From Vulcanimicrobiota bacterium (GTDB lineage: Bacteria > Vulcanimicrobiota > Vulcanimicrobiia > Vulcanimicrobiales > Vulcanimicrobiaceae), in assembly GCA_019237435.1 (NCBI GenBank), contig JAFAHB010000084.1, forward strand, positions 1 through 9,198: a DNA stretch of 9,198 bases, given 5' to 3'. Shown in pieces: positions 6,651-9,198 of this stretch (the first letter of the stretch is position 1; each line of letters starts with the position of its first letter). Under the pieces are notes generated by a model. The model worked only from the letters and a program-made list of their open reading frames with translations. It had not been told where the DNA came from and made no database searches. A program made the translations under genes and the position numbers.

Positions 6651-6708
6651 TTAATCATGGTTCTGTATGTGGGAGGAACGCGCGTGGACCCGGCACGAGG
6701 ACCGCGAA

Positions 6709-7533
6709 ATGGTCTTTACCGTTCGTTTGAGCAGTAGAGAACGCCACTGGGAAGGGTTCGAAGCGTTCCTCTACGAGGCGTCGGCCGGGTTCTCCGAGGA
6801 CCAGTACGTCAGGCATAACGTCAGCATGCAGGTCGGCCGTCCTCTCTTGGTCACCAGCAGCTGCAATGGTAAAACGCTGCGGCGCCTGCAAGTGCCCGGC
6901 GACGTCAAGATCGTTCCGCCCGGCGTTCCGCGTATTTGGGAAACGGAATCCGCCACCATCAAGCTCACTATGTACGTCAGCCCGTCGCTCATCTGCTCGG
7001 CTGCCAACGCGATGGGCGTAGACCTCGAACGCATCTCGATCGAGCCGCAGCTGCACGTAAGGGACCCGCGGATCGAACACATCGGCTGGGCCGTCAAATC
7101 CGAGCTCGAATCACCCGATCCTCTCGGAAGATTATACGGTGAGAGCCTCGGCTTGGCCTTAGCATCGCACCTCGTGCGCGCGTACTCGCCGCTGCAAGGC
7201 CCCCGGTTCGACGAACGCCTTTCGCGCCGGCGACTCAAACGCGTGCTGGATTACATTCACGAGCATCTCGCCGACGACTTGTCCCTATCGGAACTTGCAG
7301 CGATCGTGGACATGAGCCCGTCGCACTTCAGGGTCGTCTTTAAACGATCGGTGGGATTGCCGGTCCATCAGTATGTCATTAGAAGCCGGGTTGGATATGC
7401 GACGAATCTCATCGCGGGCAAACAACTGGCATTGAGCCAAGTCGCGCTGCAAGCCGGTTTTGCCAACCAAAGTCACATGGCGCGCTGCATGAAGCGCGTG
7501 ACGGGTCTTACGCCGGCGGCTCTGCGCGCTTAG
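6709..7533 (+). CDS. AraC family transcriptional regulator
   Basis: This encodes a one-component regulator of about 274 residues. The N-terminal part is a variable sensing domain, with PGDVKIVPPGVPRIWE typical of the beta-barrel (cupin-like) sensor of AraC proteins. The last 100 residues contain the double helix-turn-helix: LDYIHEHLADDLSLSELAAIVDMSPSHFRVVFKRSVG is the first, and LALSQVALQAGFANQSHMARCMKRVTGLTPAALR the second, with the family signature AGFANQSHMARCMKRVTGLTP well conserved. ATG 6709 is chosen because GAGG lies 8 nt upstream (6697-6700). An in-frame ATG at 6667 would add 14 residues but lacks a ribosome-binding site. No neighbouring gene is an obvious target; the ligand is unknown. 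Confidence 0.88.
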   Translation: MVFTVRLSSRERHWEGFEAFLYEASAGFSEDQYVRHNVSMQVGRPLLVTSSCNGKTLRRLQVPGDVKIVPPGVPRIWETESATIKLTMYVSPSLICSAANAMGVDLERISIEPQLHVRDPRIEHIGWAVKSELESPDPLGRLYGESLGLALASHLVRAYSPLQGPRFDERLSRRRLKRVLDYIHEHLADDLSLSELAAIVDMSPSHFRVVFKRSVGLPVHQYVIRSRVGYATNLIAGKQLALSQVALQAGFANQSHMARCMKRVTGLTPAALRA

Positions 7534-7545
7534 CGGTTTTCGGCC

Positions 7546-7574
7546 TTGGCAAAAAACGCCAACGCTGGTAAAGT
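7546..7574 (+). promoter_or_regulatory. Candidate promoter of parD, possibly leaderless
   Basis: TTGGCA (7546-7551) and TAAAGT (7569-7574) are 17 bp apart, matching sigma-70 -35 and -10 boxes at 5/6 and 4/6 positions. Transcription would start near 7581, at or next to ATG 7582, which has no convincing ribosome-binding site, so a leaderless mRNA is plausible. TTGGC (7546-7550) and GCCAA (7558-7562) also form a small inverted repeat over the -35 region where an autoregulatory antitoxin could bind. Confidence 0.4.
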
Positions 7575-7581
7575 CGGGACC

Positions 7582-7851
7582 ATGGGAGCGAAAAACATCT
7601 CGCTTCCGAGCGAATTAGAGGCGTATATTGATGCCAAGGTGGCGTCGGGCGAATATGCGCACGCTAGTGAGGTGGTCCGCGAGGGCGTTCGCCTCCTCAT
7701 GGAGGAGGCTCGCAAACTAGAGTGGCTGCGCACCGCCATCGCGGAGGCTGACGCCGACATCGCAGCCGGCAGAACCTACAGTTCGGCCGAAGTCCGCAAG
7801 GAACTGGCGAAACTCAGAAAAACGAGAACGGCAGTAGAAAAGCATCGATGA
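7582..7851 (+). CDS. parD: ParD-family (ribbon-helix-helix) antitoxin
   Basis: This 89-residue protein is a type II antitoxin of the ParD/CopG-like family. The ribbon-helix-helix DNA-binding part is residues about 3-45: strand NISLPSELE, then AYIDAKVASGEYAHASEVVREGVRLL, the classic ParD 'G.Y.s.SEVVREgLR.L' signature. The C-terminal half is charged and helical (WLRTAIAEADADIAAGR..SSAEVRKELAKLRK), the region that in the family is disordered until it wraps round ParE. Such antitoxins repress their own promoter and neutralise ParE, a gyrase-targeting toxin. ATG 7582 is preferred over TTG 7546, which lies inside the presumed promoter. The toxin gene that should follow is reduced to its 3' end, so the antitoxin appears to be an orphan. 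Confidence 0.85.
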   Translation: MGAKNISLPSELEAYIDAKVASGEYAHASEVVREGVRLLMEEARKLEWLRTAIAEADADIAAGRTYSSAEVRKELAKLRKTRTAVEKHR

Positions 7852-7867
7852 CGTACTGCCGTACGTC
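7850..7867. other. Perfect short hairpin at the parD/parE-remnant junction
   Basis: GACGTAC (7850-7856) and GTACGTC (7861-7867) form a perfect 7-bp inverted repeat with a TGCC loop. It begins inside the parD stop codon region and ends inside the first recognisable codons of the ParE remnant, which is where the missing 5' part of the toxin gene should be. It may mark the deletion junction, or be coincidence. Confidence 0.5.
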
Positions 7868-7969
7868 GTGTTCTATCGTGCCGAGCGCCGACGGATCGTC
7901 GTCCAACGCATCCTTCACGGCCATCGCGACATACAACCGCCGCTTGCGTCGCTTCTCGTAGTCGCTTAG
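7853..7969 (+). pseudogene. ParE toxin C-terminal remnant
   Basis: Reading from 7853 gives VLPYVVFYRAERRRIVVQ, then RILHGHRDI, then QPPLASLLVVA and a TAG stop (7967-7969). This matches the end of ParE/RelE-fold toxins: the 'YlvfYR....vei.RvLHGaRDi..l' block with its conserved R-x-L-H-G-x-R-D core. Only 38 codons remain. The N-terminal half of a normal toxin of about 95-100 residues (two helices and the first strands) is absent. The frame has a TAG at 7835-7837, inside parD, and no start codon at a sensible place, so a working toxin cannot be made. The order antitoxin then toxin, with almost no gap, is the usual parDE layout. I infer an internal deletion in parE. Confidence 0.75.
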
Positions 7970-8010
7970 CGGCTCGGCACAAAACGCTGCGCACATTCGC
8001 TACTAACGCA

Positions 8011-8059
8011 GGAGTCGGAGGGAGCAGTGCAACCCATGTCGTTGCCGCCCTCCGGCTCC
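8011..8059. other. Long stem-loop in non-coding DNA
   Basis: GGAGTCGGAGGG (8011-8022) and CCCTCCGGCTCC (8048-8059) are complementary at 11 of 12 positions; the twelfth is a U-G wobble in plus-strand RNA. The spacer is 25 nt. It lies 41 nt after the ParE remnant in the gene-free stretch 7970-8174. There is no T-tract after it. It could be a transcript end structure or a scar of an inserted element. Function unknown. Confidence 0.55.
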
Positions 8060-8077
8060 CCAAGCGTTGTCACTCCG

Positions 8078-8107
8078 ACCCTTCGACTCGCTGCGCTCGC
8101 TCAGAAC
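8078..8107 (-). repeat. Dispersed intergenic repeat, copy 3, inverted
   Basis: On the minus strand this reads CTGAGCGAGCGCAGCGAG then TCGAAGGGT, the same family as copy 1 (shared CTGAGCG head, palindromic GC core and GTCGAAGG tail). It is oriented opposite to copy 4, which starts 31 nt further on. The two share complementary CGACTC/GAGTCG and CGCTCG/CGAGCG blocks, so the pair can fold together, as in composite REP-type elements. Confidence 0.7.
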
Positions 8108-8133
8108 TGCGCGGCGCTTGGCGCTAAGGTATT

Positions 8134-8160
8134 GTGTCACCCCGAGCGGAGTCGAGGGGC
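8134..8160 (+). repeat. Dispersed intergenic repeat, copy 4
   Basis: TGTCACCCCGAGCGGAGTCG followed by AGGGGC. Positions 8139-8159 are identical to 2645-2665. It lies 15 nt beyond the stop codon of the minus-strand CcdC-like gene, so it again marks a gene 3' end. Confidence 0.75.
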
Positions 8161-8174
8161 GAGTGCCGAGAGCT

Positions 8175-8618
8175 CTACGCCTTCGCCAGGCGTTCGTATT
8201 TGCGAAAGATCACGACGTAACTCGTCACTAAAAAAGCAATTGCGAACCCGAGCAACGCGTCGCCGATGGTGGCAGAAAGGCTGCCGCGGTGCGGCATCGC
8301 CTCTCGGATGCCGTAACGCAAACCGAACGCGACGACGAAGATCAGCAGCGTGATCCACGACGAGCCAAGATACATCACGCCGCGGCGTTCGGTCGGACGC
8401 ACGTCGGTGTGCATGCCCCGCAATACGCCGAACGGAACGCCGCAAACGGCGCCGATCACCAACCCAAGCGCGATCTCCAGCGGCGGCGCCGGATTCAGCA
8501 TGTCGTTAGCGTAGATCGCCCACGCCGTTAAGGCGCACAAAATGATCGGCGTGACCCACATGCGAGTCACGCTGATCTTTTGCGGACGAATCAAACGAAT
8601 CGCTAGGACTACCGCCAC
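8175..8618 (-). CDS. CcdC-like (DUF1453-type) integral membrane protein
   Basis: This encodes a membrane protein of at least 147 residues with hydrophobic segments near 21-38, 48-67, 86-103 and 117-137, plus the end of another at the N-terminus. The signature between segments two and three, RGMHTDVRPTERRGVMYLGSS, resembles the conserved block of the CcdC/DUF1453 family, whose member in Bacillus lies near cytochrome c biogenesis genes and is about 160 residues long. The GTG at 8618 is the first usable start, but the frame stays open upstream and encodes AWAQLLPLAIV (8646-8619), which would complete a first membrane segment. The true start is therefore probably upstream at a non-standard codon, or the first segment is short. 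It follows rplL by 53 nt on the same strand and may be read through from it. The link to ribosomal genes looks positional, not functional. Confidence 0.65.
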   Translation of the reverse strand: MAVVLAIRLIRPQKISVTRMWVTPIILCALTAWAIYANDMLNPAPPLEIALGLVIGAVCGVPFGVLRGMHTDVRPTERRGVMYLGSSWITLLIFVVAFGLRYGIREAMPHRGSLSATIGDALLGFAIAFLVTSYVVIFRKYERLAKA

Positions 8619-8671
8619 GATCGCGAGCGGCAGCAGCTGCGCCCACGCGGGGACGCTTTGATCGCCTTGCG

Positions 8672-9049
8672 TTACTTGATCTCCACCTTGGCGCCGGCTT
8701 CCTCGAGCTTCTTCTTCACTTGCTCGGCTTCGTCTTTAGTCACGCCTTCTTTGACCGCTTTAGGCGCGCTCTCGACGAACGCTTTAGCTTCGGTGAGTCC
8801 CAGGCTCGTGAGCTCGCGAACCGCCTTGATGACCTTGATCTTCTCGGCACCGATTTCGCTGAGAATCACGTCGAACTCGGTCTTTTCGGCTTCCGGTGCG
8901 GCGGCGGCACCTGCGCCCGGTCCGGCGGCCATCATTGCAACCGGCGCCGCGGCGGAAACGCCGTATTTCTCCTCGAGCTGCTTGACGAGATCGGCGAGTT
9001 CGAGAACGGTGAGTTTATCGATTTGTTCGATGAGTTCGGCAACTGCCAT
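8672..9049 (-). CDS. rplL: 50S ribosomal protein L7/L12
   Basis: This 125-residue protein is the multicopy acidic stalk protein of the large ribosomal subunit; it recruits and stimulates translational GTPases. The N-terminal dimerisation and L10-binding helices are residues about 1-32 ([27 protein letters not shown]), followed by an Ala/Gly/Pro-rich hinge (about 33-52) and the C-terminal globular domain (about 55-125). That domain has the invariant [33 protein letters not shown] and [21 protein letters not shown] blocks. The length is standard. ATG 9049 has AAGGA 12 nt upstream (complement of 9062-9066). It follows rplJ by 17 nt in the usual rplJ-rplL order. Confidence 0.98.
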   Translation of the reverse strand: MAVAELIEQIDKLTVLELADLVKQLEEKYGVSAAAPVAMMAAGPGAGAAAAPEAEKTEFDVILSEIGAEKIKVIKAVRELTSLGLTEAKAFVESAPKAVKEGVTKDEAEQVKKKLEEAGAKVEIK

Positions 9050-9066
9050 GATGTGTGTCTGTCCTT

Positions 9067-9198
9067 TTAAGCGTTAGAGGGTGCGCCGGCTTTTTGCTCG
9101 CGTATCGCATTGAGCACGCGTACCAGGCCGCTCTGGTTGCCCGAGAGCACCGTTACGAGCCCGCGAAGCGGATTAGCGAGCGAACCGACGAGGTTTGC
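9067..9198 (-). CDS. rplJ: 50S ribosomal protein L10, C-terminal part (runs off the window)
   Basis: Reading the minus strand from the window edge gives 43 codons and a TAA stop (9069-9067): [20 protein letters not shown], then [20 protein letters not shown] and SNA. This matches the end of ribosomal protein L10, where a P-L-x-G-L-x-x-V-L-x-G-x-x-x-x-L-V-R-V-L-x-A-I pattern leads into the C-terminal helix that holds L7/L12 dimers. Its place directly before rplL confirms the call. The start and any L10-binding autoregulatory leader lie outside the window. Confidence 0.93.
   Translation of the reverse strand, partial: ANLVGSLANPLRGLVTVLSGNQSGLVRVLNAIREQKAGAPSNA

Noticed and set aside
7848..7960. 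Short frame starting at the ATGA overlap with the parD stop, as a candidate toxin gene
   Set aside because: The ATG at 7848 reads MTYCRTSCSIVPS, unlike any toxin; the ParE-like block is in a different frame.
8011..8059. Stem-loop arms as terminal inverted repeats of an insertion sequence
   Set aside because: Only 25 nt lie between the arms, with no transposase gene and no target-site duplication seen.
1..8160. The dispersed repeats as a CRISPR array
   Set aside because: Copies are kilobases apart or inverted, vary in length, and have no regular spacers or cas genes.
8027..8353. Plus-strand open frame of 108 codons across the repeat pair
   Set aside because: It runs through the stem-loop and both repeat copies into the antisense of the membrane protein gene and has no domain.

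Overview
The window is GC-rich, tightly packed bacterial chromosome with short intergenic gaps. Three predicted lipoproteins, a HAF-repeat protein, a dispersed 'CCTGAGCG..GTCGAAGG'-type intergenic repeat and a ribosomal stalk cluster without an adjacent rpoB suggest a poorly cultured soil-type phylum. Candidatus Eremiobacterota/Vulcanimicrobiota is my best guess, but this is inference and the window has no 16S or other decisive marker. No complete mobile element, CRISPR array, tRNA or rRNA is visible.

Layout, left to right. (1) 1-519: an intergenic repeat, then a small Ig-like lipoprotein on the minus strand. (2) 715-2635: a two-gene plus-strand operon encoding a geranylgeranyl-reductase-type FAD oxidoreductase whose end overlaps a FliA/WhiG-type sigma factor. 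(3) 2672-3721: a minus-strand fusion of a degenerate metallo-beta-lactamase-like domain and a cupin, convergent with the sigma gene. (4) 3823-6595: two exported plus-strand lipoproteins, an acid phosphatase/phospholipase C-type phosphoesterase and a HAF-repeat protein, ending in a hairpin terminator. (5) 6709-7533: an AraC-type regulator. (6) 7582-7969: a ParD antitoxin followed by only the C-terminal remnant of a ParE toxin. (7) 7970-8174: non-coding DNA with stem-loops and two oppositely oriented repeat copies. (8) 8175-9198 (minus strand): the end of rplJ (L10), rplL (L7/L12) and a CcdC-like membrane protein.

The genes do not form one pathway. The clearest functional links are the oxidoreductase/sigma overlap (translational coupling), the two neighbouring lipoproteins (both cell-surface), and the L10/L7-L12 pair (ribosomal stalk). 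The most notable points are the decayed ParE beside an intact ParD, the MBL-cupin fusion that lost its zinc motif, the repeat family sitting at gene 3' ends (one copy apparently supplying the sigma gene's stop codon), and the probable absence of rpoB directly after rplL. I see no convincing new multi-gene defence or metabolic system here.
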